From: Luteimonas colneyensis
Lineage (GTDB): Bacteria; Pseudomonadota; Gammaproteobacteria; Xanthomonadales; Xanthomonadaceae
DNA length: 64,000 nt
NCBI RefSeq assembly: GCF_014836665.1
Contig: NZ_JACSQJ010000001.1
Location: 62,001 to 126,000 of the forward strand
Reading direction: 5' to 3'
Below, one piece after another: positions 39,263-48,674 of this stretch (its first letter is position 1; each line of letters opens with the position of its first letter). The notes beneath the pieces are model-generated. The model was given only the letters and a program-made list of their open reading frames with translations. It was not told where the DNA came from and made no database searches. Both the position numbers and the translations under genes were made by a program.

Positions 39263-39910
39263 ATGACCATCAGGGTCTACGTGGTGGATGACCACGCACT
39301 GGTACGCGCAGGGATGCGCATGATCCTGTCGGCCGAGGCCGACATCGAAGTGGTGGGCGAAGCGGAGAGCGGCGAGGACGCCCTGCCGGAGATCCGCGCG
39401 CTCAAGCCCGACATCGTGCTCTGCGACCTGCACCTGCCCGGCGTCAGCGGGCTGGAGGTCACCGAGCGCATCGTCCGCGGCGAGTACGGGCCGAAGGTGA
39501 TCGTGGTGTCGGTGCTCGAGGACGGGCCCATGCCCAAACGGATGATCGCGGCGGGCGCGGCGGGCTACGTCGGCAAGGGCGGGGACGCGCGCGAGCTGCT
39601 GCGTGCGGTCCGCGAGGTCGCGGGCGGGCGCAGGTTCCTGGCCAGCAGGGTGGCGCAGTCGCTGGCGCTGTCGGGACTGGATGCGTCCGAATCGCCGTTC
39701 GACTCGCTCTCGCCGCGCGAGACCGAAGTCGCGATGCTGCTGGTCCAGGGCATGCGGCAGGAGGAAATCGCGCGCCGGCTCAGCCTGAGCGCGAAGACCA
39801 TCAACACGCACAAGACGCGGCTGTTCGAAAAGCTGCAGGTGCACGACAGCATCGCGCTCGCGCGCCTGGCCAGCCAGTACGGCATGACCGACCCCGCGCA
39901 CGCCATCTAG
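39263..39910 (+). CDS. GacA/UvrY-like response regulator (LuxR-type HTH)
   Basis: A 215-aa NarL/FixJ-family regulator. The receiver domain has acidic pocket DD (VVDDHALVRAGM) and phospho-acceptor Asp55 (VLCDLHLPGVSG), plus AGAAGYVGKGGDARELL. The spacer SPFDSLSPRE is characteristic of the UvrY/GacA/SirA subgroup. The GerE HTH is EEIARRLSLSAKTINTHKTRLFEKL. In E. coli UvrY pairs with BarA and drives Csr sRNAs. No kinase, uvrC or csrA gene is adjacent here, so it is an orphan by position. GGGGACAAGG precedes the ATG. Confidence 0.92.
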   Translation: MTIRVYVVDDHALVRAGMRMILSAEADIEVVGEAESGEDALPEIRALKPDIVLCDLHLPGVSGLEVTERIVRGEYGPKVIVVSVLEDGPMPKRMIAAGAAGYVGKGGDARELLRAVREVAGGRRFLASRVAQSLALSGLDASESPFDSLSPRETEVAMLLVQGMRQEEIARRLSLSAKTINTHKTRLFEKLQVHDSIALARLASQYGMTDPAHAI

Positions 39911-39933
39911 CGTACGCGGGGCGGGGCCTTGGA

Positions 39934-42900
39934 TCAGGCGCCGGTGGGCGCCTGGTCGTTCTTGTTGTCGCTGTCGTCCTGCGCGGCGTTCGTGGGCGAG
40001 TCCACTGCATCGGACGCGTCTGCCGCCACGTCGTGGCCATCGGAGCCACCGCCGTTGGCCGTGGGGGCCTGCGCTTCGAGGCCATCGAACAGGCCACGCG
40101 GCTGCGGTGCAGGCGGCGGCACGTCCACGGAAGAGGCCTCGCGCGGGGCGTCGATGTCCGGAGTGGACTCGACTTCGGAGGCGGCCTCGTCGCTGAAGCC
40201 GGGCGCAGGGGCCGCGGCATCTGCCGCCCCGGTGGTGCCGGCAGACATGGCGTCCACGTCGGGCGACATCGTGCTGGCATCCGACGCCTTGATACGCGGT
40301 GCTTCGGCCGACGTTGCATCGATCGACGATGCATCGCCGGTGGGCGCCTGCAGCCCGGCCTGGACCGGTTCCGGCTCCGCGTTCGCGACCGGCTGCGGCT
40401 GGCCCGCAGGCGACGCGGTCACGTCGTCCGCGAAGACGCCATCCGCCTTCGTGTCGGCGACCGCCGCGGCATCGGCCGGCCCCGGAGCGGGCGGGGGCTC
40501 GACCTGCGCGGTAGCCGCCGCTTCGACGACCTCTTCGACCGGCGCTGCGGCCGGCCTGCTGGACGGCACCTCGCTGGCTGCCCCGTCCGATGCCGCCTGG
40601 GGCGCCGGAGCGGCGGCGACCGTAGCCACGGCCGCGGCCGCGGTGGCGGCCGGCGTGTGTCGGGCGGCGGCGCCCGTCGACGGCCTGGCACCGCCTTCGT
40701 CTTCGGAGAAGTCGAACTCGGGCTGCGAACTGCGTGCAACCGGCACTTCGGCGGCCTCTTCGGGCGACTCGCCCTCGACCATGGACGCGGCGTCGGCGGC
40801 GACGCCCTCCGCGTTCCCGCGGCGACGGCGACGGCCACCGCGGCGGCCGCGGCGGCGCTTCTGCGCGCCATCGCCGGACTCGTCGTCCATGTCGCCCGTC
40901 TGTCCGCTGCTGCCGTCCGCATCCGCGCCGACGCCGGTGGCGTCGACCGGGGTCGTGCTGGCGTCACCGGCCTCGGCCTGCGCGATCGCCTGCTTCACGG
41001 AATCCGCAGCGGCCTGGGCAGGCTGCTCGCGCACGCGCTCGTCGGCGGACTGGCCGGCCGCGGCCACGGTGGCGGGAACCACCGTCGCCGCAGTCGCCGC
41101 CGTCGCGGTCGTCAGCGAGGTGTCGACGGCATCCTGCTGGGCGGTTTCGCCCGCCTTGCCCTGGGACTGGTCGCCGCGACGCTGGCGGCCGTGGGCGCTG
41201 CGCTCGCCTTCGCCGCGCTCGCGCTTGTCGCGCGCCGGCTTCTCGCGGGGCGGCTTCTGCGCCGCCGCGGCGTTCTGGCCACCCGGGGCCTGGGATGCGC
41301 CCTGGCCGTTCTGGCCGTTCTGGCCGGACGCCTTCTGCTTGCCGCCCTGGCCCTGTTCGGAACCTCCACGGCGACCGTCGCGACGTCCGCCTTCGCGACG
41401 GTCACTGCCGCCATTGCGGTTGCCACGACCCTCGCGCTCCTGGCGGGGACCGCGCTCGTCGCCACGCTCGCCATCACGTTCACCCCGGCGCTGCCCCTGC
41501 GTGCGGGCGGCCGGCTTCGGCGCTTCGGCGGCGGGCTGGCCGACGAACAGCGCCTTCAGCCAGCCGACGATGCCGCCGCTGGCCGCCAGCGGGGCCGCGA
41601 CGGGCGCGGGTGCCGGGGCGGGAGCCGGTTCCGGAGCGGCCACCGGCTCGGGGCGCGGTTCGCGCACGGGCGCCGGGCGGGCGTGCTGCACCTTGGTGAC
41701 CGCGGCCGCGGGCACGTTGAGGTTGGCCTTGGTCAGCGCGATCGTCGCCACCTTGCGCGGCGTGCCGCGGCGGTAGCTCGGCTTCGCCGACTCCTCGTCG
41801 AGTTCGTTGGCGCGCAGGCGCGTCACTTCGTAGTGCGGCGTGTGCAGCTGCTCGTCGGCCACGATCACGATCGGCGCCTTGTGGCGGGTCTCGATCTCGC
41901 GCAGGGCGCTGCGCTTCTCGTTGAGCAGGTAGTTGGCGATCTCCACCGGGGCCTGCACCAGCACCTGCCCGGTGTTGTCCTTCATCGCGTGCTCTTCGGC
42001 CAGGCGGATGATCGCCAGCGCCAGCGACTCGACGCTGCGCATGCGGCCATGGCCCTCGCAGCGCGGGCAGACGATCTGGCTGGACTCGCCCAGGCTCGCG
42101 CGCAGGCGCTGCCGGCTCATCTCCAGCAGGCCGAAGCGCGAGATGCGGCCCAGCTGCACGCGCGCGCGGTCGTACTTGAGCGCGTTCTGCAGGCGGTTCT
42201 CGACCTCGCGCTGGTGCTTGTTCGACGACATGTCGATGAAGTCGATCACCACCAGGCCGCCGAGGTCGCGCAGGCGCAGCTGGCGGGCCACTTCCTCGGC
42301 CGCTTCAAGATTGGTGTGGAACGCGGTTTCCTCGATGTCGCCGCCCTTGGTGGCGCGCGCCGAGTTCACGTCCACCGCGGTCAGGGCCTCGGTCTGGTCG
42401 ATCACCAGCGCGCCGCCCGAGGGCAGGCGGATGGTGCGCTCGTAGGCGTTCTCGATCTGCGATTCGATCTGGAAGCGGTTGAACAGCGGGACGTCGTCGG
42501 TGTAGTGCTTGAGCTTGCGCAGGTTGTGCGGCATCACCTGCTCGACGAACTCCTTGGCCTCGGCGTACATCTCCGGCGTGTCGACCAGGATCTCGCCGAT
42601 GTCGGCGCGCATGTAGTCGCGCAGCGCGCGGATGATCAGGCGCGACTCCTGGTAGATCAGGAACGGCGCGGGCTTCGACAGCGCGGCCTCGGCCACGGCC
42701 TTCCACACCGACAGCAGGTAGTCGAGGTCCCACTGCAGCTCTTCGGCGTCGCGGCCGACGCCGGCGGTGCGGATGATCACGCCCATGTCGTCGGGGATCT
42801 GCAGCGCGTCCATCGCGCGCTTGAGCTCGGCGCGGTCCTCGCCCTCGATCCGGCGCGAGACGCCGCCGGCGGTGGGCGAGTTCGGCATCAGCACCATGTA

Positions 42901-43272
42901 ACGGCCGGCCAGCGAGATGAACGTGGTCAGGGCAGCGCCCTTGTTGCCGCGCTCGTCCTTGTCGACCTGGACCACGACTTCCTGGCCCTCGCGCAGGAGC
43001 TCCTTGATGCCGGCCTTGTTGTGGTCGACGCCGGAGGCGAAGTAGTCGCGGGAGATTTCCTTCAGCGGCAGGAAGCCGTGGCGCTCGCCGCCGTATTCGA
43101 CGAAGGCGGCTTCCAGCGAGGGCTCGATGCGGATGATCCGGCCCTTGTAGATGTTGGACTTCTTCTGTTCCTTCGACGGTTGCTCGATGTCGATGTCGTA
43201 CAGGTTCTGGCCGTCGACGATGGCGACGCGCAGTTCCTCTGCCTGCGTCGCGTTGATCAGCATTCGCTTCAT
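39934..43272 (-). CDS. rne: Ribonuclease E
   Basis: A 1112-aa endoribonuclease and degradosome scaffold. The N-terminal ~510 residues are catalytic: S1 domain at about 37-119 ([21 protein letters not shown]), 5' sensor/RNase H-like region, catalytic Asp residues in [15 protein letters not shown] and VVIDFIDM, and the zinc-link Cys pair VCPRCEGHG. The rest is low complexity: a Lys/Arg/Gly/Gln-rich RNA-binding region (about 600-760), a second Arg cluster ([16 protein letters not shown]), and Ala/Asp/Pro-rich disorder to the end. The ATG at 43272 has a GAGGAC site. It is transcribed divergently from rluC, as in many Gammaproteobacteria. Confidence 0.96.
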   Translation of the reverse strand: MKRMLINATQAEELRVAIVDGQNLYDIDIEQPSKEQKKSNIYKGRIIRIEPSLEAAFVEYGGERHGFLPLKEISRDYFASGVDHNKAGIKELLREGQEVVVQVDKDERGNKGAALTTFISLAGRYMVLMPNSPTAGGVSRRIEGEDRAELKRAMDALQIPDDMGVIIRTAGVGRDAEELQWDLDYLLSVWKAVAEAALSKPAPFLIYQESRLIIRALRDYMRADIGEILVDTPEMYAEAKEFVEQVMPHNLRKLKHYTDDVPLFNRFQIESQIENAYERTIRLPSGGALVIDQTEALTAVDVNSARATKGGDIEETAFHTNLEAAEEVARQLRLRDLGGLVVIDFIDMSSNKHQREVENRLQNALKYDRARVQLGRISRFGLLEMSRQRLRASLGESSQIVCPRCEGHGRMRSVESLALAIIRLAEEHAMKDNTGQVLVQAPVEIANYLLNEKRSALREIETRHKAPIVIVADEQLHTPHYEVTRLRANELDEESAKPSYRRGTPRKVATIALTKANLNVPAAAVTKVQHARPAPVREPRPEPVAAPEPAPAPAPAPVAAPLAASGGIVGWLKALFVGQPAAEAPKPAARTQGQRRGERDGERGDERGPRQEREGRGNRNGGSDRREGGRRDGRRGGSEQGQGGKQKASGQNGQNGQGASQAPGGQNAAAAQKPPREKPARDKRERGEGERSAHGRQRRGDQSQGKAGETAQQDAVDTSLTTATAATAATVVPATVAAAGQSADERVREQPAQAAADSVKQAIAQAEAGDASTTPVDATGVGADADGSSGQTGDMDDESGDGAQKRRRGRRGGRRRRRGNAEGVAADAASMVEGESPEEAAEVPVARSSQPEFDFSEDEGGARPSTGAAARHTPAATAAAAVATVAAAPAPQAASDGAASEVPSSRPAAAPVEEVVEAAATAQVEPPPAPGPADAAAVADTKADGVFADDVTASPAGQPQPVANAEPEPVQAGLQAPTGDASSIDATSAEAPRIKASDASTMSPDVDAMSAGTTGAADAAAPAPGFSDEAASEVESTPDIDAPREASSVDVPPPAPQPRGLFDGLEAQAPTANGGGSDGHDVAADASDAVDSPTNAAQDDSDNKNDQAPTGA

Positions 43273-43717
43273 TGTTGCGTCCTCGCGCGCTCTCGCACGC
43301 GGAACGCCGGGGCGTTTCGCCTGGATGTGGCCCGCCGCCGGCGCGCGAGCGCCAGGCGGCCCTGGTTGCTTCCAGCGCTGCACACCACGGCGGACCGCGG
43401 GAGCGCTTGTTCCATGTTGCAGTCTGTTTCGGGCCGGCGGCCGCGCAGGCACGTCCGGAAGGACAGGCCTGCGCGCCGCGCGGGACATGTTCAGCGCCGG
43501 CGCCGTGGCGCCGGGCGATCACAGGACCTGCCGCCCAGCCGCTAACATGGCTGCCCCGGGGGCAGTGGCCGCGCTCTGGAGGGACCCGCGGAAGGCCGGC
43601 TTTTGGCCGGGGAACTTCCAGCGAAATCAGGACCTTATCTCGCTCGCCGAGTGTAGCAGAAAAAGAATTCAGGTCGGATGCCCCGGAAGGCACCCGCCGC
43701 AGCCCCAGGAGTACACG
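43273..43717. promoter_or_regulatory. rne-rluC divergent intergenic region, with candidate long rne 5' UTR
   Basis: A 445-nt gap without a convincing gene. On the minus strand TACACT (plus positions 43650-43655) with CCGACC 16 nt upstream is the best rne promoter candidate, giving a 5' UTR of about 370 nt. This is close to the ~360-nt autoregulatory leader of E. coli rne. The UTR region has several GC-rich hairpins, for example CGGCGCC/GGCGCCG around 43497-43515. On the plus strand CCCAGGAG precedes the rluC ATG. Confidence 0.45.
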
Positions 43718-44683
43718 ATGAGCGATGCAGGCAAGACTCCCGCCGGTGGCGGCGTACGCACGGTCCGGATCGCCGAGGATCGCGACGGCCAGCGGCTGGA
43801 CAACTTCCTGCTCGGCTACCTGAAGGGGGCCCCGCGCTCGCTGGTCTACAAGATCGTGCGCAGCGGCCAGGTCCGCGTGAACGGGGGCCGCGTCCGCGCC
43901 GACCGGCGCCTGGAGGGCGGCGACGAGGTCCGGATCCCGCCGGTCCGGATCGAGGACCCGGCCGCGAAGGGAAGCCCTTCGCCGGGCTTGCTCGAGGCCA
44001 TGGCGGCGAGCATCGTGTTCGAGGACGCCCGCCTGCTGGCCATCAACAAGCCCTCGGGGATCGCCAGCCATGGCGGCAGCGGCATCAGCTTCGGGGTGAT
44101 CGAGACCCTGCGGGCGCTCCGCCCCAACCAGGAGCTGGAGCTGGTGCACCGCCTGGACCGGGACACCTCGGGCCTGATGGTGGTCGCCAAGAAGCGCTCG
44201 GCGCTGTCCGAGCTGCAGGCGCTGATGCGCGAGGACGCCGGCGCCGGGCTGCGCAAGCGCTACCTGGCCCTGCTGCTGGGGCGGATGCCCGACGGCGTGA
44301 TGAGCGTCGACGCGCCGCTGCACGTCGGCCTGCGCCAGGGCGGCGAGCGCCATGTGCAGGTCGATCCGGCGGGCAAGCCTTCGCTCAGCCACTTCCGCGT
44401 GCTCGAGCGCCGCGGCGGGCAGTCGTACTGCGAGGTCCGGATCGAGACCGGCCGCACCCACCAGATCCGCGTCCACGCCCGCCACATCGGCCATGCCGTC
44501 GCCGGCGACGACAAGTACGGGGACGCCGAAGCCAACCGCCGCCTGCGCGAGCGCATCGGACTGCGCCGGCTGTTCCTGCACGCGACCTCGCTGGAGTTCG
44601 CCCTCGACGGCGGGCGGGCGCCCTATGTGCTCACGGCGCCGCTGGCGCCGGACCTGGTCGAGGCGCTGGACCGGCTCGCCTGA
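43718..44683 (+). CDS. rluC: 23S rRNA pseudouridine(955/2504/2580) synthase RluC
   Basis: A 321-aa protein. The N-terminal S4 RNA-binding domain (RLDNFLLGYLKGAPRSLVYKIVRSGQVRVNG) precedes the RluA-family catalytic domain with the active-site Asp in LVHRLDRDTSGLMVVA and the TGRTHQIRVHARHIGHAVAGD block. The position divergent to rne identifies it as RluC rather than RluD. An AGGAG site is 6 nt before the ATG. A REP-like inverted repeat follows. Confidence 0.95.
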   Translation: MSDAGKTPAGGGVRTVRIAEDRDGQRLDNFLLGYLKGAPRSLVYKIVRSGQVRVNGGRVRADRRLEGGDEVRIPPVRIEDPAAKGSPSPGLLEAMAASIVFEDARLLAINKPSGIASHGGSGISFGVIETLRALRPNQELELVHRLDRDTSGLMVVAKKRSALSELQALMREDAGAGLRKRYLALLLGRMPDGVMSVDAPLHVGLRQGGERHVQVDPAGKPSLSHFRVLERRGGQSYCEVRIETGRTHQIRVHARHIGHAVAGDDKYGDAEANRRLRERIGLRRLFLHATSLEFALDGGRAPYVLTAPLAPDLVEALDRLA

Positions 44684-44710
44684 GGCGGGTCTGCGGGGCG
44701 GACATCATCT

Positions 44711-44774
44711 CCTGTAGGAGCAGCTATAGCTGCGACCACCCGTTACGGGTCGCAGCTATAGCTGCTCCTACAGG
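44711..44774. repeat. REP-like inverted repeat pair, copy 1
   Basis: Perfect 27-bp arms at 44711-44737 and 44748-44774 are separated by 10 nt. Each arm contains the core GTAGGAGCAGCTATAGCTGC, itself partly palindromic. It lies between the convergent rluC and phhB. The same family, with ACAGCTG replacing ATAGCTG, recurs at 56427-56555. No RAYT transposase (REP-associated) is in the window. Confidence 0.9.
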
Positions 44775-44786
44775 GGGATGAATGGC

Positions 44787-45128
44787 TCAGGACGCCAGCT
44801 CGTCGGTGCGCGCGGCGCAGATGAAGTCGTTCTCGCTCAGGCCACCGACGTCGTGGGTGGACCAGCGGACCTCGCAGCGGTCGTAGTGCACGCCCAGGTC
44901 GGGATGGTGGTCCTCGCGGTTGGCCATGTGCGCCAGCGCGTTCACGAACGACATCGTGTGGTGGTAGTCCGGGAAGCGGAAGCTGCGCACCAGCGCCTTG
45001 CCGTCCTCGGCCAGGGTCCACTCGGGCACTTCGGGCAGCAGTTCGCGCACGCGCGCTTCCGGCAGGCGATGCTCGTCGCCGCGGCGCGGCAGGCAGTGGG
45101 CGCGGGCGAGGGGAACGAGGTCGGACAT
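44787..45128 (-). CDS. phhB: 4a-hydroxytetrahydrobiopterin (pterin-4a-carbinolamine) dehydratase
   Basis: A 113-aa PCD/DCoH protein. Catalytic His residues lie in FPDYHHTMSFVNALAHMANREDHHPDLGVHYDRCEV, the conserved core, with STHDVGGLSENDF at the C-terminus. It recycles the pterin cofactor of phenylalanine hydroxylase. GGAG precedes the ATG at 45128. No phhA is in the window. Confidence 0.95.
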   Translation of the reverse strand: MSDLVPLARAHCLPRRGDEHRLPEARVRELLPEVPEWTLAEDGKALVRSFRFPDYHHTMSFVNALAHMANREDHHPDLGVHYDRCEVRWSTHDVGGLSENDFICAARTDELAS

Positions 45129-45216
45129 GGTCGGCTCCTGGTGGCGAGCGGCTGAACGCTGCGTGTCGCTCGGGTTCGTGCCGCGGCTGCGGCAGGGCAA
45201 ACCCCGGCGGGATGGA

Positions 45217-45222
45217 TAGAAT
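45217..45222 (+). promoter_or_regulatory. nfuA: -10 element of a likely leaderless nfuA promoter
   Basis: TAGAAT is followed by six bases and then the nfuA ATG at 45229, the same geometry as at rnr and the asnB leader peptide. There is no Shine-Dalgarno sequence before the ATG. The -35 is unclear. Confidence 0.5.
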
Positions 45223-45228
45223 AGCCGG

Positions 45229-45822
45229 ATGATCCAGATCTCAGATTCCGCGCAGGCCCACTTCCGCAAGCTGGTGGAGCGCGAGGGCGTCCCCGGCATG
45301 GGCGTGCGCCTGGCCGCCACCCACGCCGGCACGCCGCAGGCCGATGTCCGCCTCGAGTTCGCGGCGCCCGACGAGCTCGGCGGCGACGAATGGGCCGTGG
45401 ACTGCAACGGCTTCACGCTGTGGCTCGACGCCGCGAGCGTGCCGTTCCTGGAAGGCGCGGAGATCGACTACGCGACCGCCGCCACCGGTGGACAGCTGCA
45501 GATCCGCGCGCCGCGCATCAAGGGCGTGAAGCCCGACGACGAGGCTTCGCTGGTGGAACGCGTGCGGTGGACGATCCAGCACGTGGTCAACCCGCAACTG
45601 GCCTCGCACGGCGGCCACGTCGCGGTGGAGGAGGTCAGCGCCGAGGGCGTGGTGCTGCTGCGCTTCGGCGGTGGCTGCCACGGCTGCGGCATGGCCGACG
45701 TCACCCTGAAGCAGGGCATCGAGAAGACCCTGATGGAACAGGTGCCGGGCGTGACCGCGGTGCGCGACGCCACCGACCACGATACCGGTGCGGCGCCGTA
45801 CATCCCGCGCGCGACGGCCTGA
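45229..45822 (+). CDS. nfuA: Fe-S biogenesis protein NfuA
   Basis: A 197-aa iron-sulfur carrier. The N-terminal domain is a degenerate A-type scaffold ([16 protein letters not shown]) lacking the A-type cysteines. The C-terminal Nfu domain has the cluster-binding pair Cys150-His-Gly-Cys153 ([18 protein letters not shown]). It delivers 4Fe-4S clusters to apo-proteins under stress. It is transcribed divergently from phhB. Confidence 0.96.
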   Translation: MIQISDSAQAHFRKLVEREGVPGMGVRLAATHAGTPQADVRLEFAAPDELGGDEWAVDCNGFTLWLDAASVPFLEGAEIDYATAATGGQLQIRAPRIKGVKPDDEASLVERVRWTIQHVVNPQLASHGGHVAVEEVSAEGVVLLRFGGGCHGCGMADVTLKQGIEKTLMEQVPGVTAVRDATDHDTGAAPYIPRATA

Positions 45823-45849
45823 TCCTCCGGCCCGCTTCGACGCCGACGG

Positions 45850-47568
45850 ATGTTCTCTTCCGCCGAACTGATCGAAGCCCTCCGCCGCCGCATGCGGCGG
45901 TCCCTGCGCCCGCTGCCGCCCCCGGGCGAGTTCCCGCCGGGATGGCGTGACTGGTTCGCCATGATGTCGGCGCGTCCGGGACGCGTGACCGGCGCGGGCC
46001 CGGAGGAGATGGTCGCGGTTGTCGCCGCGCGTGCGCCGCTGCCGCCTTCGGGCATCGTCGAACAGCTCGGCCGCTGGCGGGCCTTCGCCGCGCTGTGGCG
46101 CCAGGACTGGCAGCCGGCCAGCCGCGACGAACGCTGGACGCGGGTGGCGTCGATCTCGGGCAGCCTGCTGCTGCACCTGTTGTTCGTGCTGGCGCTGGTC
46201 TGGCTGATGGTGTTCCGCATGCCCTTCGTGGACAGCGGCGAAGACGCGGCGCGCGACGGCGAGGAGCACGTGCTGCAGGTCGAGTACATCGGTGAGGGCA
46301 CGCGGGCGGATGACGCCGGCGGAGGGACTCGCGAGGCGCCGGCGGACGCGAGCGAGCCGCGGCCGGCGGAAGCGGTGGCCACGCCCGCGCCCGCGGAACC
46401 GGAGCCGGGCGCGGAGGTGGACATGGACCCGGACGCCGCGCCGCCGCCTGCCGACGCCACGCCGCCGCCGCCGGTCCGCGAGGTGGCGATCGAGGTGCCC
46501 GAGCTGCCCGCACCTGTGCTGCCCGCTCCGCAGGAACTCCAGGTCACCGAGGTCGAGGTCCCCGACAGCCGCCACGTGGTGCCGCCGCCGCGCGAGCTGG
46601 AGGTGACCGCGCCGTCCCTCCAGGCCACGGAGGTCGCGGTGCGCAGGCGCGAGGTCGAGATCGCCGATCCGGTCGAAGTGGCCGCGCCTGCCGTGCGCGC
46701 GCCGCGACAGGTGGACGTGCCGGTCCCGACGGCCTCGTCGCCCGGGGTGGCGGTGGAGGAACGTGCCATCGAGCTGGCGGAGGCGCCGGATGTCCGCCTT
46801 CGTCCCGTGACCGCCGCGCCCACGGTGGCCAGCCCCACGGTGCGGGCGCGCACGCCCGCCGCGCCCTCCCGCGACGTGCCGATGCCCGCCGGGCGCGCGG
46901 CTCCGACGGACCAGGGCACGGCGCAGGCGGCCGCGACGGACGCGAGCAGCGCCAGGGCGGACGCGCCGCGGGCACCGGCGGCCGGCGGCCAGCCCGCTGC
47001 GAACGACGGCGCGCGCGCTTCGACGCCGGCGCCCGGCGCGGGAGCGCAGGCCGGCCAGCCGCCTGGCGCGCCGCCGGCACGGACCGCGGCCGATGATTGG
47101 GGTGGCTCCACGCGCGAGGTGCCCGGGCGCCAGGCCGGCACGCCCGGCGGATCGGGCCTGTTCGACGGCGATGGGCGACCGCGCCTGGCCGACGGGGGAC
47201 GGGTCGGCGGCGGATTGCCGCCGGGCACCATCACCGAGGACTTCGAGAACATCGACCGCCACGGCACCTGGCTCAAGCGCCCGCCGTACGACTACGAGCC
47301 GACCTCGTTCGACCGCTTCTGGATGCCCAGCGAGACGCTGCTCGAGGAGTGGGTGCGCAAGAGCGTCACCGAAGTGCGCATTCCGATCCCCGGCACCACC
47401 AAGACGATCCGCTGCGTGACGGTGATGCTCGCGCTGGGCGGTGCCTGCGACATCGTCGATCCCAACCTGCAGGAACAGCCGGCGCGCGCGCGCAAGCCGC
47501 CGGACCTGCCGTTCAAGCCCGAACTGATGGAAGACCAGGACGCCCTCGGCGTTCCGCCGGGATCCTGA
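45850..47568 (+). CDS. Single-span 'transmembrane repetitive' protein (TonB/TolA-like architecture)
   Basis: A 572-aa protein. A cytoplasmic N-terminal ~100 residues precede one membrane span at about 103-122 (LLLHLLFVLALVWLMVF). A long periplasmic region (about 130-440) is rich in Pro, Val, Glu and Ala, with repeated VEV/REVEI/ELPAPVLPAP-type units. A conserved C-terminal domain (about 450-545) has TITEDFENIDRHGTW, FWMPSETLLEEWVRKSV and a Cys pair (IRCVTVMLALGGACDIV). The plan resembles energy transducers, but the C-terminal domain is not an obvious TonB domain. Similar proteins are annotated only as transmembrane repetitive protein in Xanthomonads. It starts 27 nt after nfuA, so it is probably cotranscribed. 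Confidence 0.75.
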   Translation: MFSSAELIEALRRRMRRSLRPLPPPGEFPPGWRDWFAMMSARPGRVTGAGPEEMVAVVAARAPLPPSGIVEQLGRWRAFAALWRQDWQPASRDERWTRVASISGSLLLHLLFVLALVWLMVFRMPFVDSGEDAARDGEEHVLQVEYIGEGTRADDAGGGTREAPADASEPRPAEAVATPAPAEPEPGAEVDMDPDAAPPPADATPPPPVREVAIEVPELPAPVLPAPQELQVTEVEVPDSRHVVPPPRELEVTAPSLQATEVAVRRREVEIADPVEVAAPAVRAPRQVDVPVPTASSPGVAVEERAIELAEAPDVRLRPVTAAPTVASPTVRARTPAAPSRDVPMPAGRAAPTDQGTAQAAATDASSARADAPRAPAAGGQPAANDGARASTPAPGAGAQAGQPPGAPPARTAADDWGGSTREVPGRQAGTPGGSGLFDGDGRPRLADGGRVGGGLPPGTITEDFENIDRHGTWLKRPPYDYEPTSFDRFWMPSETLLEEWVRKSVTEVRIPIPGTTKTIRCVTVMLALGGACDIVDPNLQEQPARARKPPDLPFKPELMEDQDALGVPPGS

Positions 47569-47614
47569 GCCCTCCAGGTGCGGTGCATCCGGCACCGGTC
47601 CAGGGTCCAGACGG

Positions 47615-47643
47615 CACGAAGCCCGCGCATGGCGGGCTTCGTG
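47615..47643. terminator. Hairpin between convergent genes
   Basis: A 12-bp stem, CACGAAGCCCGC (47615-47626) and GCGGGCTTCGTG (47632-47643), has a five-base loop and no T-run. It lies between the repetitive membrane protein gene and the cytochrome genes and is a probable bidirectional transcription end. Confidence 0.5.
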
Positions 47644-47668
47644 GGTCGACCGGGCGCCGGCGGCGCCG

Positions 47669-48097
47669 TCAGTTGATGCTGTGCACGCCGTGCAGGTCGC
47701 GGAGCTCGGTCGGACGCGAGGCGAACCACGCGGCCAGGTCGGCGATCTGCTGGTCGTCGAGGTCGGCGGCCTGGTTGGACATCAGCGCGTGCTCGCGGTC
47801 GCCGGAGCGGTAGGCCTGCAGCGCGTGCGCCAGGTAGTCGCGGTACTGCCCGCCGATCTTCGGATAGGTGGGGTCGAGCGGCGTGTTGCCGTCGGCGCCG
47901 TGGCAGTCGACGCAGGACTGACCGGTCGCCGCGCCCTTGGTGTTCGCGCGGGCTTCGCCCTCGGCGAGCCGGCCTTCGGGCAGCGCGTTGACCGTGGTCG
48001 CGCGCGCGACGCCAGGCTCGGCGGGCGCGCCGCCGCAGGCGGACAGGACGAGGCCGGCGGCGAGTGCCGCGGCCAGGCGGAATGCGGACGTCTTCAT
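47669..48097 (-). CDS. Class I cytochrome c (c4/c5-like) lipoprotein
   Basis: A 142-aa protein. The N-terminal lipoprotein signal has lipobox LSAC. One heme c site is SCVDCHG, with a likely distal Met ligand in HALMSNQAADL. The PKIGGQYRDYLAHALQAYRSG block is typical of cytochrome c4-type domains. It is probably an electron carrier at the periplasmic face. It follows the other cytochrome by 8 nt; the two form an operon. Confidence 0.9.
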   Translation of the reverse strand: MKTSAFRLAAALAAGLVLSACGGAPAEPGVARATTVNALPEGRLAEGEARANTKGAATGQSCVDCHGADGNTPLDPTYPKIGGQYRDYLAHALQAYRSGDREHALMSNQAADLDDQQIADLAAWFASRPTELRDLHGVHSIN

Positions 48098-48105
48098 GGA
48101 GCGGC

Positions 48106-48441
48106 TCACTTCGTCAGGCCCGAAAGGAAGGCGGCGATGTCGGCGATGTCCTGGTCGGAGAAGCTCTGCGCCTGGACTTCCATCGTCGGATGCTTGCGGG
48201 TGCCGTTGCGGTATTCGGTGAGGGCATTGACCAGGTACTCGGTCGACTGGCCGCCGATCCTGGGCACGTGGTAGTGCGGGTAGGCGTTCTTGTAGCCCTC
48301 GATGCCGTGGCAGCCCACGCAGGTATAGGTGAGTCCGCGGCCCGTCTCGGCGTTGCCGGCGGCCTGCTGCGCCGAGGCGGCGGGCGAATGGGCGGCAATG
48401 GCGAGGGCAAGGCAGGCGGCGATCTGCAACGGTCGCATCAT
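48106..48441 (-). CDS. Class I cytochrome c, periplasmic
   Basis: A 111-aa protein. A Sec signal peptide ends at about SPAASAQQA. The heme site is TCVGCHGIEG, with PRIGGQSTEYLVNALTEYRNG and a likely Met ligand in HPTMEVQAQSF. It is closely related in plan to the downstream lipoprotein cytochrome. The ATG at 48441 has a GGAA-type site; frame upstream of it is non-coding. Confidence 0.9.
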   Translation of the reverse strand: MMRPLQIAACLALAIAAHSPAASAQQAAGNAETGRGLTYTCVGCHGIEGYKNAYPHYHVPRIGGQSTEYLVNALTEYRNGTRKHPTMEVQAQSFSDQDIADIAAFLSGLTK

Positions 48442-48514
48442 GTCGGGTTCCGCTTCCTGTGTCTGTGGTTGGCTGGTGCCCACGACATCTCTCCCCGTCG
48501 CAGACCGTCGCCGG

Positions 48515-48543
48515 AGTATAGCGAGCGCCCGGGAACCTGTTAA
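48515..48543 (-). promoter_or_regulatory. Sigma-70 promoter of the cytochrome c pair
   Basis: On the minus strand TTAACA (48538-48543) and TATACT (48515-48520) are separated by exactly 17 nt, the best sigma-70 match in the window. The start would be near 48508, about 65 nt before the cytochrome ATG. The rest of 48442-48674 is the divergent region to the efflux operon. Confidence 0.75.
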
Positions 48544-48674
48544 CGGTGGCGTGCATGGGTGCGGCCGGGACCGCCGGCCACGGTTTCCCGGGGAGGGGGG
48601 CATGACCTTCGGCGCATGGGCGAAGGTGGGGCGGTGATGTACCTTGCTACCACACCATTCTGGCTCGCCTCCAC

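Noticed and set aside
38946-39266. 106-codon ORF running through tRNA-Ser
   Set aside because: It covers the whole tRNA-Ser gene, so it is not a protein gene.
40033-43545. 1170-codon open frame antisense to rne
   Set aside because: RNase E motifs are complete on the other strand; this frame only mirrors their codons.
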